Below, piece after piece: positions 16,053-25,398 of a DNA stretch of 64,000 bases. The position numbers and the translations under genes are program-made. Source of the DNA: a virus; IMG/VR virus record IMGVR_UViG_3300025598_000001, positions 1 through 64,000 of that record. One strand, given 5' to 3'. Each line of letters begins with the position of its first letter. Position 1 is the first letter of the stretch. A model generated the notes under the pieces. That model searched no databases, was not told the DNA's origin, and saw only the letters and a list, made by a program, of their open reading frames with translations.

Positions 16053-18722
16053 TTACTCACCTGTTAATGAACTAACACTAGAAGTAGTCCCTTTAGAACT
16101 ATACATTCTAGGCTCTAGTATATAGTTTTGCATTAAAACATTTCTAAATGCACCAGAATTAAGTTCTTGTACACCTTCTTTATAAAGATCACTATTAGGT
16201 GAAGCAGATAATTTTTGTTGCAAAGCACTACCGTTAGGTAACTGACCTAACTGACGCCATAGTGTAGCATTTGTTTTTGGGCTAGGTGTTTGTAGCCACG
16301 AATCTACTTCGTTACGCATAGCTGCGGCATCTTTACCTGTTAAGTTACCTAATGCACCAATACCACCTTTACCGCTTTTAACATAGCCAGCCATAGCGTT
16401 TTTGTAGTTAGCATCCGCAATATACATTGGCATTTTAGCTTTAAGGTCAGCAGCATCGATACCCAATTTTTGAGCTTGCATTTGTAACTGCATACCACTC
16501 ATACCCATAGCAATATACTGAGTCATCAGCTTATCTTTTCTAGCTTCAGACATATCTTGAGCTTGTTCAAATCCAGTAGCACCGCCTTGAATAGCGTTAG
16601 CATAAGCTTGTCTACCAACACCAGTAGCCATACCTTTACCCATTCCAAGTAATGTACGGCTTAAAAGTTGATTAGTATCGCTTCTATTATATTGATCCAT
16701 AAGCATCTTAGAATAATTACTAATCATATTAGTAACATCATTAGTAGACTTAGTAACATCAAACTGTGGAATATTTAAGTCTTTTGCTGCATCTGATGCT
16801 TTAGGTGCTGCAGATTGATCTGAAAACTTATGACTGCGATCAACGGTTAAATCCGGCGCAGCAGGTTTATTATCCGCAGGGGTTGGAGTTGCAGCAACAG
16901 GAGTAGCTGGCTGCATATTTGCTGTTAAAGAACTTAAATTAGGAGCTATTTTTTTACTCCAGTAAGTACCGATATCACCAAATCGTGTAGGTAAACCTTG
17001 TTTATCTGGATCATAGTTAGGATCAGAACCCCAACCAGATTGGGGGGTATTATCTTTTGTTACACTTGGTTCGGTTGCATAACGGGCAACACCACCTTTA
17101 TTAAACGCAGCAATACCTTGTGGGGCTTGAGCCATTTGTTGTGGCTGAGCCTGTGGTTGAGCTTGTTGTGGCATAGCAGCTTCAATACCTTGTGGAGCAG
17201 GAGCTGACATTGGTCCTTGACCTTGTGCAGGTTGCATTTGCATTTGTTCTTGGGCACGTTGAGCCAGCATAGATACTTCTGCAATCTGGGTATCAATCTT
17301 CTTAAGCTCTTCTTTATCGCCTTTTTCTTTAGCAATATCACGTGCAACTTTTAAATCAGCCATAATTGTTGGAAGTTGAGCTAATAGTTTTTGCTGATCC
17401 ATGCCTTGCTCTTGCTGAGCCATAGCTTGTTGTTTACCGTTAACATCTTGTATTACAGTAGATGTAGGTGCTTGTGCAGGCATCTGAGCTTGTTGCTGCT
17501 CATTAGTTTTCATTGCTTGAACTAACTGTGCAGGTAAACCTTTAATAGTTCCGTCTTTAAGACTTTGGTCTGGTACAGATGCAGGATCATTAAGCGCTTT
17601 ACGATAGATAGAACCAATACCACCACTAGCCATACGCTTAATGCTTGTAATACCACCTTCAGCCGATTTTGCTACGGAACTAGGCGCTCCTGTATAGATA
17701 TTAGTTGTAGGGGCACTATTTGCCGCAGTAGTAAGCCCAGCTGCTGTTAAGCCAGCACTACCAATTAATTGTGCAGTAGAAGGTGCAGCAACTTGTTGAT
17801 TCTGTGTTGTATCTGTAACAGGAATGCCAGAAACCAAACTCTTTAAGTTTGTTAATTGCTGGAATGGATATTGTTGACCAGTCTGGTAATTCTGCATAGC
17901 TTGATTAATAATAGCTTGTTGCTGTGCAGTACCTTGCTGACCCAAAGTATTTTGTTGGTTAATAATACCCTGCTGTGCGCCAAGTTGTTGACCACCAATA
18001 TTAGCCAACTGACCAGCATTTTGCATAGCAGCTTGGTTAGCATTTAAAGCAAACTGACCAGACTGGTTGTACTGATTTTGTGCAGCATTAAAAGCATTAT
18101 TATATGCATTGCCAATTAACTGATTAGAAGCTAAATTAGCATTTTGAGCATTTAAACCTTGTGCTAAAGCCGCACGTGATCCACCAAAAGCACCTTGCCC
18201 CGTAGCTTGACCAGCTAATTGGGTACCAGCAATACCGTATTGTTGATTAGATAACTGCAGCGCTGGAGCTAAAGCATTTTGAATGTAGGGGTTCATATAA
18301 CCACCTACTTGGTTTTGAAAATCTTGTGGAGTAGCATTTGCCCCCATTTGAAGTGCATTGGCAATACCGTATTGTGTAGCGCCAGTAGCTTGACCATATT
18401 GACCGGGGGTTTGTAAGCTACCTGCGCCTTGGAAAGATTGCTGTTGTAATGGGCTGAACTGAGCAACAGAAGCATTAGCTGCTGCCAAATCACTTTGATT
18501 CATGCCGTACTGACCACCAGTATTGGGATTATATGAACCATATGCTTGGTATGGGTTCATTCCGGTTATATTGCCGCTAGCATCCGTTTGGAATACTTGT
18601 TGTTGCCCAGCGCCAAGCATGGACGTGACATAGGGCGATATCCAAGGTGATAGACTTGAATACGAATTTGATACCGATTGTGTGGTTCCGCCACCACCGC
18701 CGCTTGATCCACCGCCACCCAT
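16053..18722 (-). CDS. Gln/Ala/Gly-rich internal virion (DNA-ejection) protein
   Basis: An 889-residue protein starting with a Gly/Ser run, then long Gln/Asn/Ala-rich helices (about 80-290), a short motif EGGITSIKRMASGGIGS near 350, Gln-rich coiled regions (390-540) and a Lys/Asp-rich C-terminal half. This composition is typical of podovirus ejection proteins encoded beside the giant terminal protein. AGGAG precedes the ATG. The short AEGGI and NKGGVARYA elements recur in the protein at 19134-20357, suggesting a shared binding or processing motif. Confidence 0.6.
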   Translation of the reverse strand: MGGGGSSGGGGGTTQSVSNSYSSLSPWISPYVTSMLGAGQQQVFQTDASGNITGMNPYQAYGSYNPNTGGQYGMNQSDLAAANASVAQFSPLQQQSFQGAGSLQTPGQYGQATGATQYGIANALQMGANATPQDFQNQVGGYMNPYIQNALAPALQLSNQQYGIAGTQLAGQATGQGAFGGSRAALAQGLNAQNANLASNQLIGNAYNNAFNAAQNQYNQSGQFALNANQAAMQNAGQLANIGGQQLGAQQGIINQQNTLGQQGTAQQQAIINQAMQNYQTGQQYPFQQLTNLKSLVSGIPVTDTTQNQQVAAPSTAQLIGSAGLTAAGLTTAANSAPTTNIYTGAPSSVAKSAEGGITSIKRMASGGIGSIYRKALNDPASVPDQSLKDGTIKGLPAQLVQAMKTNEQQQAQMPAQAPTSTVIQDVNGKQQAMAQQEQGMDQQKLLAQLPTIMADLKVARDIAKEKGDKEELKKIDTQIAEVSMLAQRAQEQMQMQPAQGQGPMSAPAPQGIEAAMPQQAQPQAQPQQMAQAPQGIAAFNKGGVARYATEPSVTKDNTPQSGWGSDPNYDPDKQGLPTRFGDIGTYWSKKIAPNLSSLTANMQPATPVAATPTPADNKPAAPDLTVDRSHKFSDQSAAPKASDAAKDLNIPQFDVTKSTNDVTNMISNYSKMLMDQYNRSDTNQLLSRTLLGMGKGMATGVGRQAYANAIQGGATGFEQAQDMSEARKDKLMTQYIAMGMSGMQLQMQAQKLGIDAADLKAKMPMYIADANYKNAMAGYVKSGKGGIGALGNLTGKDAAAMRNEVDSWLQTPSPKTNATLWRQLGQLPNGSALQQKLSASPNSDLYKEGVQELNSGAFRNVLMQNYILEPRMYSSKGTTSSVSSLTGE

Positions 18723-18723
18723 A

Positions 18724-19137
18724 TTAGGCTCCTATTTTTGTTTCTACTAACATAGTACGTTCTTTAAATCCGTACCGTTTCCATAAACGAGCAATAGATG
18801 GTCTAGCCATTCCTTGAATCTTTGTAGCTCCACCAGCTTTTAAAATATCACTCATCTGCTTAAATGTTTCTTTATTTGTAATTAACTTACCACCAATACT
18901 AGTAATAAAAGCAACCCTATCATTTGGATAATTAATAAAGGTAGATGTTGCCGCACCATGTATTTTTCCTTCTTCGTCTACTGCCACCAATAAAATCCAA
19001 TTACCTGTACATACAAACAACTTAATTTGCTCTAGGGTATAGTCTTCGCTATCATGCACTAAAGCCATTTTTATATAGTTTTCAACTAAAGGCCATGCCT
19101 GCGCACAGTATTCAGTTTGAATGTGCCTAATAATCAT
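18724..19137 (-). CDS. GNAT-like N-acetyltransferase, virion-module
   Basis: A 137-residue protein with GNAT-type alternation: an N-terminal helix, W-I-L-L-V-A-V-D-E-x-G-K-I-H-G-A-A, a following strand, and C-terminal R-L-W-K-R-Y-G-F-K-E-R, the usual GNAT ending. The classic acetyl-CoA loop (Q/R-x2-G-x-G/A) is degenerate, so activity is uncertain. ATG overlaps the upstream stop. Similar small proteins are often encoded among tail genes; role unknown. Confidence 0.6.
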   Translation of the reverse strand: MIIRHIQTEYCAQAWPLVENYIKMALVHDSEDYTLEQIKLFVCTGNWILLVAVDEEGKIHGAATSTFINYPNDRVAFITSIGGKLITNKETFKQMSDILKAGGATKIQGMARPSIARLWKRYGFKERTMLVETKIGA

Positions 19138-20357
19138 TTAGGTAAATACTTATCCGCCTTAATTTGTTTAGCCTGTTTTGGTTTACCAGTACGAGCTTTA
19201 CGTACATTATCCATCATCTTATAAAGGTGTTTAGCACCAGCATCAGTACTACCGTTGCCAAGATGGGACACCACATCGGCAGGGACAACAAACTCGCCTT
19301 CTGCCAAACGAGCCGGTTGCTTATGCGCAATGGTTGCTGGAATTTCGTCTGACATTCCATCGCCGGGTCCTTTAAGTAATCGTCCGCCATCGCTATAAGA
19401 TCCTAAACTATATTCGGCTTTGCCTCCATGAGCCATGCCCATAATGCCACCCTCTGCCGCAGTTTTTGTACCACCGATACCTTGACTTTGCAATGCAGAC
19501 AATGCGCTAGTTGCTTGGGTTGGATTAATGCCGTATTGATTTAATAAAGCTTGTGTTTGCGACGATAGTTGATTAGATTGCGCTTGATTTACATCTGCTG
19601 GGTTATATACAGATTGAGTAACCGAAGGAGTCATACCAGATTCACCTGTTCCACCAGTAGCTAATTTAGCAATACCGCCTTCTTTAGCTTGGAAATAAGG
19701 TTTATAGTTTGGACTTAATTGCGCACTCATAATACCGGGTACAGGTTTAGACTGACCAACAGTTGCTTGTTGGGTTACTCCGGGGTTATTAACATTATTA
19801 CCAAACATGCCAGTGCTGTAGGCGATCATTGCCGCAGGGATACCGTAACCCAATAAATTTGAATTTGAAACACCCGGAATAAGTGAACTACTAGGTGGTG
19901 GAGGTGGTGGCGTAATCATGGCATTTTTAGCAACGTTAGTAGCCGCATTACTTGTACCAGCAGCCGTACTTGAATTACCAGCTTGGTTGGCAGCGTTAGC
20001 GGCATTAGCAGCAGTAGCAGCAGTAGCGGCACTAGAACTTCCACCAGCGGCGGCGGCGGCATCAGCAGCAGACATACCATAACTAGCTTGTAACGTAGAA
20101 GCAATTTGAGTAGAACTTAAACCAGCAGCTTGCATAGAAGCAACGTCAGCGGCAACCATATCTGCACCAGCACCGCCCCAAGAAGCGCCAGCTATACCTG
20201 CTGCACCACCACCAAGCAAAGCGCCGCCAGCGCCACCAATAAGAGCGCCACTAAGTACGTTTTTACCAGTAGCCCCTGCATAGATACCACCCGCTGCAGC
20301 GCCGATTCCGGCACCATACAGCATTGCTGTACCAACTCCAATATCAACGAATGCCAT
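19134..20357 (-). CDS. Structural protein with glycine-zipper N-terminus
   Basis: A 407-residue protein. Residues 10-60 are a Gly/Ala zipper able to insert in membranes, followed by an Ala/Ser/Asn low-complexity stretch and seven prolines. The C-terminal half holds EGGIAKLATGG, AEGGIMGMAHGG and a block GGRLLKGPGDGMSDEIPA ... LAEGEFVVPADVVSHLG that I know from phage structural genes of unknown role. Adjacent to ejection proteins, so a part in DNA delivery is plausible. GGAAGGA precedes the ATG. Confidence 0.6.
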   Translation of the reverse strand: MAFVDIGVGTAMLYGAGIGAAAGGIYAGATGKNVLSGALIGGAGGALLGGGAAGIAGASWGGAGADMVAADVASMQAAGLSSTQIASTLQASYGMSAADAAAAAGGSSSAATAATAANAANAANQAGNSSTAAGTSNAATNVAKNAMITPPPPPPSSSLIPGVSNSNLLGYGIPAAMIAYSTGMFGNNVNNPGVTQQATVGQSKPVPGIMSAQLSPNYKPYFQAKEGGIAKLATGGTGESGMTPSVTQSVYNPADVNQAQSNQLSSQTQALLNQYGINPTQATSALSALQSQGIGGTKTAAEGGIMGMAHGGKAEYSLGSYSDGGRLLKGPGDGMSDEIPATIAHKQPARLAEGEFVVPADVVSHLGNGSTDAGAKHLYKMMDNVRKARTGKPKQAKQIKADKYLPK

Positions 20358-20358
20358 A

Positions 20359-20751
20359 CTAGTTTCCTTCCAATAGCGGATTCTCGACGAACATAGCTTC
20401 TAGCTTTTCCACATCGGTTTCGTCGGTTGCAAAAATATTCTGAAATACTACAGTTTCGATTATGTGCGCTACTTTACGACCCGGTTTTCCTACAAAAGTA
20501 GTAGGCGCAACTAACTCTACAACGCTGCCGTCTTCTTTTAATAACTGCATACGTCCTTGTAACATTACACACAGATGCTCAGTTTTATGGGGCTTACCTA
20601 CAATTACAGACCCAGCTGGCATAGTAACTTCTTTAACGTACATACCCGGACCAAAGTAATGCTTTTCTGTGCATTCTACTTGTGGCAATTCCCGAAGCTG
20701 TGGCAATATAGCTTCTATCTTTTGACGGGTTTGCTCAATTACTTGGCTCAT
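20359..20751 (-). CDS. Cupin-fold phage protein
   Basis: A 130-residue single-domain cupin-like protein: MPAGSVIVGKPHKTEH (about 52-67), LCVMLQGRMQLL, then VELVAPTTFVGKPGRKVAH with a late His. The two histidine-containing motifs could bind a metal. ATG overlaps the preceding stop (ATGA). In phage tail clusters such cupins may be structural rather than enzymatic. Confidence 0.65.
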   Translation of the reverse strand: MSQVIEQTRQKIEAILPQLRELPQVECTEKHYFGPGMYVKEVTMPAGSVIVGKPHKTEHLCVMLQGRMQLLKEDGSVVELVAPTTFVGKPGRKVAHIIETVVFQNIFATDETDVEKLEAMFVENPLLEGN

Positions 20752-21221
20752 AGCGTAGCCATCATTTTAAACTGTGGGTTATCGGACTGCTGGGGCTGAA
20801 CACCAAACTCTTGGGCAGCTTGCATAAATACCGGATCAGCATCTTTATCATAAATAGTATGGATACCTGCTTTACGCATTAAATTAATAAAGTGTTTAAT
20901 ATCTTCTTTGAGCTGAGCTTCAGTATCAAGGGTAAAGAAATGAATCTGTGCTACACCATTACCTAAGTGCTTGATTGCTAAAATAGAATTTTTAAACTGT
21001 TGAAGTTGCAAACCTTCCCCAATTTCTTTTTGTACAGCAGCCATACCTTGCTGCAATGGAATACCACGGTTTTGAAAGTAATTAGTAAGGATTTTTACCG
21101 CACTTGCGGATGGTTTGTTAGGGGCTTGTGCAGGAACAACGGATGGATTAAGCGCACCGATTCCGGCATTGTTTCCACCCATAGCTGTATGCATTAGTAA
21201 CGCTTCACCGATTCCAGCCAT
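20748..21221 (-). CDS. Hypothetical tail-module protein (157 aa)
   Basis: Starts with a Gly/Ala-rich segment, then an alpha/beta domain (VAQIHFFTLDTEAQLKEDI ... MRKAGIHTIYDKD) that may be a degenerate GNAT-like fold. AAGGAGG ribosome site six bases before ATG. Last residues overlap the cupin gene. Function unknown. Confidence 0.6.
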   Translation of the reverse strand: MAGIGEALLMHTAMGGNNAGIGALNPSVVPAQAPNKPSASAVKILTNYFQNRGIPLQQGMAAVQKEIGEGLQLQQFKNSILAIKHLGNGVAQIHFFTLDTEAQLKEDIKHFINLMRKAGIHTIYDKDADPVFMQAAQEFGVQPQQSDNPQFKMMATL

Positions 21222-21261
21222 AAACGGCCTCCTTAAAGACGAATTTATAGAAGTTTACCAT

Positions 21262-21564
21262 TTAAACCCCCGTTCCGGAAGCGTTTACCCATTTTACGCC
21301 ATTCCACCATATAGGATAGTCTAAGGTCGTATCAAAGAAAAACTGCCCTATTTGTTGATTTGCAGTGGGTCTTTGGGATGTAGTACCGTGACTTGGCGTA
21401 GCCGTTGCTTGGGAATAGTTATTTAACTGGTTAAAATATAGTCGTAAAACGTTTAATATCTGGTTTTCAAAAGACCCACTATAAACATCCGGAGCCACCG
21501 GTAAGTTTGGCGGGGTTGGAACTAACGGAGTGCCGTTATAGTTTTGATAGTTTACTGTAGCCAT
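21262..21564 (-). CDS. Small virion protein with fibre-type C-terminal motif (100 aa)
   Basis: A Pro/Asn-rich N-terminus, then QIGQFFFDTTLDYPIWWNG followed by a short tail. The G-Q-x-F-D-T-x-L-x-P-I-W-W-N-G pattern is widespread in phage fibre or baseplate-associated proteins. Overlaps by one base the stop region of the large upstream tail gene. Exact role unknown. Confidence 0.6.
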   Translation of the reverse strand: MATVNYQNYNGTPLVPTPPNLPVAPDVYSGSFENQILNVLRLYFNQLNNYSQATATPSHGTTSQRPTANQQIGQFFFDTTLDYPIWWNGVKWVNASGTGV

Positions 21565-23693
21565 TATCTACGTCCATCCGGTCTAATATCTATACGTGGT
21601 GCGCCTAGTTGCCAAGCTACTCCTAAGCCGGTAGATTCAATCCTAAATGCCATTTGACGACCCCTTAATCGGGTATAAACTTGACCTGTAAACTGGTTGA
21701 CCGTATAGGCTGGTGCAATAGCAAAATTTTGACTACTTTGAACCGTGGGGTTATCTGCAACTCCGTAAGCCGAACCAGAATACTGGCGGGGTAAAACCTG
21801 CATGGTTACAGATGGCTGATTAGTAGTAGAGCTATTAAAGTTAATATCAGGAATAATGCGCCATACAAACCCAAATTGTTGCCCATCACCAATATCAAAA
21901 TCTGAAGATTGTATGTATGCGTCTATAGGTTTAGATACAGAAGTAGATAAATCATCGTTACCATTTTCATGGTAAAGCAAGCGGCTATTATAATCTGCGG
22001 CCACTGGATACTGAACAATACCGGTTTGATACCAAGCGCTACGAGCCATACTTCCGTAGTACCAAACATTATCTAAATAGTTATATACAACGTATTTGTC
22101 AATTTGTGTTCCGTTACTAGAATTGCTAACGTAGAACCACCATACTTCGTTGAATCCTTCATTAGCACCGGCAAATACTTGGTAAGATTGGCTAGCGTTT
22201 AAATCTTCAAAAACATACTGTTTTAGTGAACAAGGTAGGGTTTTTACTGTACCGTCATACATATAGAAACGGTCTCGTCCCATCCAGTAGGTAATATTAT
22301 TTACCGTAATCATGGCATTTGGACCCATAACAGATATGTTATCCATCAAAATCTGGAATCCCCAGACATATGGAGCGCCAATATACTGCATGGAATAGAG
22401 GGCAGAATCAGTCCAAACGAGAATCTCCTGACGGGTTGAACGTGCGCCAATAATCTGTGATCCGTTTGTTAAAGTATATTCACCTGACTGGTTAGTTAAC
22501 TCTGGGATCCATTGATAAGCATTTGCTTGGTCAGACCAACGTACTAACATAGAGTTAAACGTAGTATTAGGATTACCCGGAGAGTATGAATTTGCACCAA
22601 AACAAATAATAAATTCTTGAACTGCGGAAGTAATGACTTGATAAGTTTCTTTGGGAACAAAAGCTCCTGCATAGGAAACGTTATAAGAGCCAGAATTAGA
22701 AGACGTAGTGCTTTGTGATATTGTAGCTACCCCAGTAACGTTGTTAATAGCTACAATATATGTGTTTGCCGGTATGCCGGAACCCGTAATATACATATAA
22801 GGGTAAACATAAGGGGCATTTGCTGATGTTATTGTGATACTCGTTGTGCTAGCACTAAATGTAGTTGCATCAGTTAAAAGAGTAGTAGTATTAGCTAAAG
22901 AGCTTAAATACTGCGCACGAGTACCCAGACCATTAGAGTCTTGCCAATAAAATACTGGACCGCCACGGGGAGCAATAACAAGGTCAGCGCCAAAGTTATC
23001 GTTAGACCAAAGCCTTAATTGTTCACCAATTCCCGTAGATGCGGCAACGCCCCAGCCAGTATTACTAGAACTACCCGTACCATAAAACCCGCTCCAAGGA
23101 CCTGCACCCCAACCAGTACCCGTCTGATAAACCGCTAGACCTGTTGGGTATTCATATTGAGCTGTAACCGTGCCACCACCTGTAACAGTAGATGTAGCTG
23201 TGCTAGAAGCCGTAATAGAGTATGCAGTTGAGCCATATACTGCAGTAACTGCATAGTCACCAGATATTAAAATACCGCCAGCAGAACTAGCACCAGAAAA
23301 GACAACGTAATCACCACGGCTAGGGCTATAAGTGCTGTCCGATACAATAACAGTTGAAGAACCCGAAGATGTAGTAAATGGGTTGGTAAGCGTACTAGTC
23401 TGGACAATAGGCGTAATGTCGCTATAAGTACCACCAAAATAAATGTAGTACTTGGTGTTTGTACCTAAACCAATATAAGTATTACCTGTGCCTACGCCAG
23501 TATCAGACCAAGCCCAAAGAGACCTGCAGATACCGTTATATTGATTATTGGTAACCTGAGTCCAACCGCCAATTTTTTCTGGTAAGCCAGAACGAAACCT
23601 AATTTTGTCCCCGTCGTACCAGCCACCCTCATTAGAGTAAATAGTACCTTCACGGTTTAAGCCGGGTCTAAATTGTAGTTTCTGTAATGGCAT
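21564..23693 (-). CDS. Large beta-rich tail protein (nozzle/stabilisation type)
   Basis: A 709-residue, beta-strand-rich protein beginning PLQKLQFRPGLNREGTIYSN and then WYDGDKIRFR-x-G-x-PEKIGGW, a signature I associate with podovirus tail proteins filling the place of T7 gp12 / P22 gp10. An inserted Ser/Thr/Gly-rich Ig-like section (about 95-330) interrupts repeated propeller-like blades. The C-terminus ends VAWQLGAPRIDIRPDGRR. It likely forms the distal tail tube. Weak ribosome site; start taken from the conserved N-terminus. Confidence 0.75.
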   Translation of the reverse strand: MPLQKLQFRPGLNREGTIYSNEGGWYDGDKIRFRSGLPEKIGGWTQVTNNQYNGICRSLWAWSDTGVGTGNTYIGLGTNTKYYIYFGGTYSDITPIVQTSTLTNPFTTSSGSSTVIVSDSTYSPSRGDYVVFSGASSAGGILISGDYAVTAVYGSTAYSITASSTATSTVTGGGTVTAQYEYPTGLAVYQTGTGWGAGPWSGFYGTGSSSNTGWGVAASTGIGEQLRLWSNDNFGADLVIAPRGGPVFYWQDSNGLGTRAQYLSSLANTTTLLTDATTFSASTTSITITSANAPYVYPYMYITGSGIPANTYIVAINNVTGVATISQSTTSSNSGSYNVSYAGAFVPKETYQVITSAVQEFIICFGANSYSPGNPNTTFNSMLVRWSDQANAYQWIPELTNQSGEYTLTNGSQIIGARSTRQEILVWTDSALYSMQYIGAPYVWGFQILMDNISVMGPNAMITVNNITYWMGRDRFYMYDGTVKTLPCSLKQYVFEDLNASQSYQVFAGANEGFNEVWWFYVSNSSNGTQIDKYVVYNYLDNVWYYGSMARSAWYQTGIVQYPVAADYNSRLLYHENGNDDLSTSVSKPIDAYIQSSDFDIGDGQQFGFVWRIIPDINFNSSTTNQPSVTMQVLPRQYSGSAYGVADNPTVQSSQNFAIAPAYTVNQFTGQVYTRLRGRQMAFRIESTGLGVAWQLGAPRIDIRPDGRR

Positions 23694-23699
23694 ACGGGT

Positions 23700-24287
23700 T
23701 TACCCTAGGATTTGTTTTGCTTTAGTTATTTTAGCAATTCTGTCATCTAAGCCTAGTGTACCGCCGTTAATGCGTTTAGTCATCTGTCCATAATCTTGGG
23801 CATCAGCCAATTCATTTAAACCGTGTTTATTCCAAAACCAGCCAGCAGATAGTGTTGCACCTTTAGGCATAGCTAAAAGTTCTGGATTAGTAATTAATGA
23901 AAGACCTAGGGCATCACCACAGTTTTTATAGTTATCACGTCCAGTTAGCTGAATAAGACCTCTGCCATGGTAAGCCCATCCATCGCCATCTTCTGTGTTG
24001 CCCATGCGTCCTGCATAAACTTTGTTAGCGATTTTTTCTGGATTGTTTGCAAATTGTTCAGCCACATCTCGACTAGGAAATCTTGAGGGCCATGTACGCA
24101 TAAGTCCATCGGCAGAGTAATGAAGGTTCTCTTCCAAAGTTCTGAAATTGTTTGATTCATGTTGGCATTGTCCTATAAAAGAAGCCTGACGCTGGGTCGT
24201 GCTAATGTTGTATTTAATAAAAGTATCAAGCAAAGGCTGAAGCCATTTCTCATCAATACCTAGTGCTTTTAAATTATCTACGTTCAT
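23700..24287 (-). CDS. Endolysin, glycoside hydrolase family 19
   Basis: A 195-residue lysozyme/chitinase-type muramidase that cleaves host peptidoglycan. Catalytic glutamates E44 (QHES) and E53 (LEENLHYS) are in the GH19 positions. Downstream GRGLIQLTGRDNY and KRINGG complete the family signature. No signal peptide is seen, so release depends on a holin. The ATG overlaps the end of the spanin gene by 14 bases. Single-domain length is usual for phage GH19 enzymes. Confidence 0.95.
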   Translation of the reverse strand: MNVDNLKALGIDEKWLQPLLDTFIKYNISTTQRQASFIGQCQHESNNFRTLEENLHYSADGLMRTWPSRFPSRDVAEQFANNPEKIANKVYAGRMGNTEDGDGWAYHGRGLIQLTGRDNYKNCGDALGLSLITNPELLAMPKGATLSAGWFWNKHGLNELADAQDYGQMTKRINGGTLGLDDRIAKITKAKQILG

Positions 24288-24702
24288 ATAATCCGATCTG
24301 TTGATTTACCCAGTCTTGCAGGGATATTAGTTGTTGGGTTGTTGCGGCGCATTCTTCGGCAACAGATAAAACGTTATGGGTTTCTCCATTAACTGTGATG
24401 GTGGCGTTGGGGGTTGAGGACACTGCACCGCTACGGGTGTTGAGCATCCTGCCATACATAGTATGGATATTAGCAATCCTAGCTTCATACGCATCTTGAA
24501 CTCCTTTAGTAATTAATTGCGCTTCTTTCTCTTTGGCTGCGGTATCATCTGCTTGCTTTTGCGCCACAATAGTTTGCTCATCCACATAATGAACAAAACG
24601 CAAATGCTCAACGTAGTAACCGCTAAATACAAGAGCAAGATATAGTGCAATTTTGTAGTAACCACTAAACCCACCTGTAAATAGAGAAATTAAAAAGCTC
24701 AT
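24274..24702 (-). CDS. Rz: Inner-membrane spanin (Rz-like)
   Basis: A 142-residue protein with one N-terminal membrane segment (about 14-32, YYKIALYLALVFSGYYVEH), then a charged periplasmic coiled coil. This is the i-spanin plan. It lies between the holin candidate and the endolysin, and a lipoprotein of o-spanin type is encoded inside it in another frame (24327-24494). Together they would fuse inner and outer membranes at the end of lysis. Overlaps neighbours at both ends. Confidence 0.85.
   Translation of the reverse strand: MSFLISLFTGGFSGYYKIALYLALVFSGYYVEHLRFVHYVDEQTIVAQKQADDTAAKEKEAQLITKGVQDAYEARIANIHTMYGRMLNTRSGAVSSTPNATITVNGETHNVLSVAEECAATTQQLISLQDWVNQQIGLYERR
24327..24494 (-). CDS. 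Rz1: Outer-membrane spanin lipoprotein (Rz1-like), embedded in Rz
   Basis: A 55-residue gene read in a different minus-strand frame wholly inside the i-spanin gene. ATG at 24494 has AAGGAG six bases upstream. The protein starts MRMK, has a hydrophobic signal, and a lipobox CMAGC with the modified cysteine at residue 17. The mature part is proline-rich (QCPQPPTPPSQ), exactly the Rz1 plan. It stops at 24327. Short length explains why it is easily missed. The nested Rz/Rz1 architecture is as in phage lambda. Confidence 0.9.
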   Translation of the reverse strand: MRMKLGLLISILCMAGCSTPVAVQCPQPPTPPSQLMEKPITFYLLPKNAPQQPNN

Positions 24703-24929
24703 TGTGGATCCGGCTCAGTATCTTTTTTCATCATAACGGCAGCGCCATGCGCACCAGAAATAATACCGATAGCTTGAGCAAATCCCATTAAGTCCATAGC
24801 GCCATTATGAAACGCATTCCATGCAGCACCGGCAATCGTAGCTACTGTTGTAGTTACCCAAGACCAACGACCTATATCGTGTGTTTCGTTATCTTTACCA
24901 GTAACCAAGTGTTTTAAAAAGTCTACCAT
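24699..24929 (-). CDS. Putative holin (two membrane segments)
   Basis: A 76-residue protein from ATG 24929 (an earlier in-frame ATG at 24980 is inside the neighbour). The sequence reads MVDFLKHLVTGKDNETHDIGRWSW-like at the start, then hydrophobic segments around WVTTTVATIAGAAWNAF and LMGFAQAIGIISGAHGAAVMM, with a charged KKDTEPDP tail. Size, two-helix topology and position directly before spanin and endolysin fit a holin that makes the inner-membrane lesion. Identification rests on topology and context. Confidence 0.65.
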   Translation of the reverse strand: MVDFLKHLVTGKDNETHDIGRWSWVTTTVATIAGAAWNAFHNGAMDLMGFAQAIGIISGAHGAAVMMKKDTEPDPQ

Positions 24930-25372
24930 TTGTAACCCCAAGTTAAATACCATGCAATAACTGCAGCTATTAAAAAACAATAAAACTGCACCCTACGTAC
25001 TTCATTTAAATCATGTTGAAAATCTTCGTTATCTTTTCTTTGAAGGTTCTCAATATCTAATTTAATCTTCAATACTGCTTCCCATTCTTTTGCGCCATAC
25101 TTCTTTACAAAATCAATCTTTAGCTTTGCTTCTTCTTCACTAATTTGTTTCTTTTGTTTCCAGTCTTCCAATGCTCTTATTAACGCATTTTGTTTTCTAA
25201 ACTCTGCTTCTCTTCTTTCCCTAATCCGCTCTTGTGCTTTCTGGTGAGCTACGGCTGTTCCGTCTTTTTGGATACCTTCTATACTTTTGGTTAAACCTTT
25301 ACCCGCTTCACGACTTGCGTCCAAGCTTTTACTTAGAGTCTTTGCTCCTTCGGTTAAACCAAACGGATCCAT
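24923..25372 (-). CDS. Coiled-coil protein with C-terminal membrane anchor (149 aa)
   Basis: MDPFGLTEGAK start, then a long Lys/Glu/Arg coiled coil (about 15-125) and a single C-terminal hydrophobic segment (FYCFLIAAVIAWYLTW) ending GYKW. It abuts the lysis genes and could be a second membrane component of lysis or a tail-associated protein. The stop overlaps the holin start by seven bases. Function unknown. Confidence 0.6.
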   Translation of the reverse strand: MDPFGLTEGAKTLSKSLDASREAGKGLTKSIEGIQKDGTAVAHQKAQERIRERREAEFRKQNALIRALEDWKQKKQISEEEAKLKIDFVKKYGAKEWEAVLKIKLDIENLQRKDNEDFQHDLNEVRRVQFYCFLIAAVIAWYLTWGYKW

Positions 25373-25398
25373 ATGCGCTCACTTTTTTGCACCGTTCC

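Noticed and set aside
19900-20110. GCAGCAGTA-type tandem repeats
   Set aside because: Alanine-rich coding sequence of the glycine-zipper protein.
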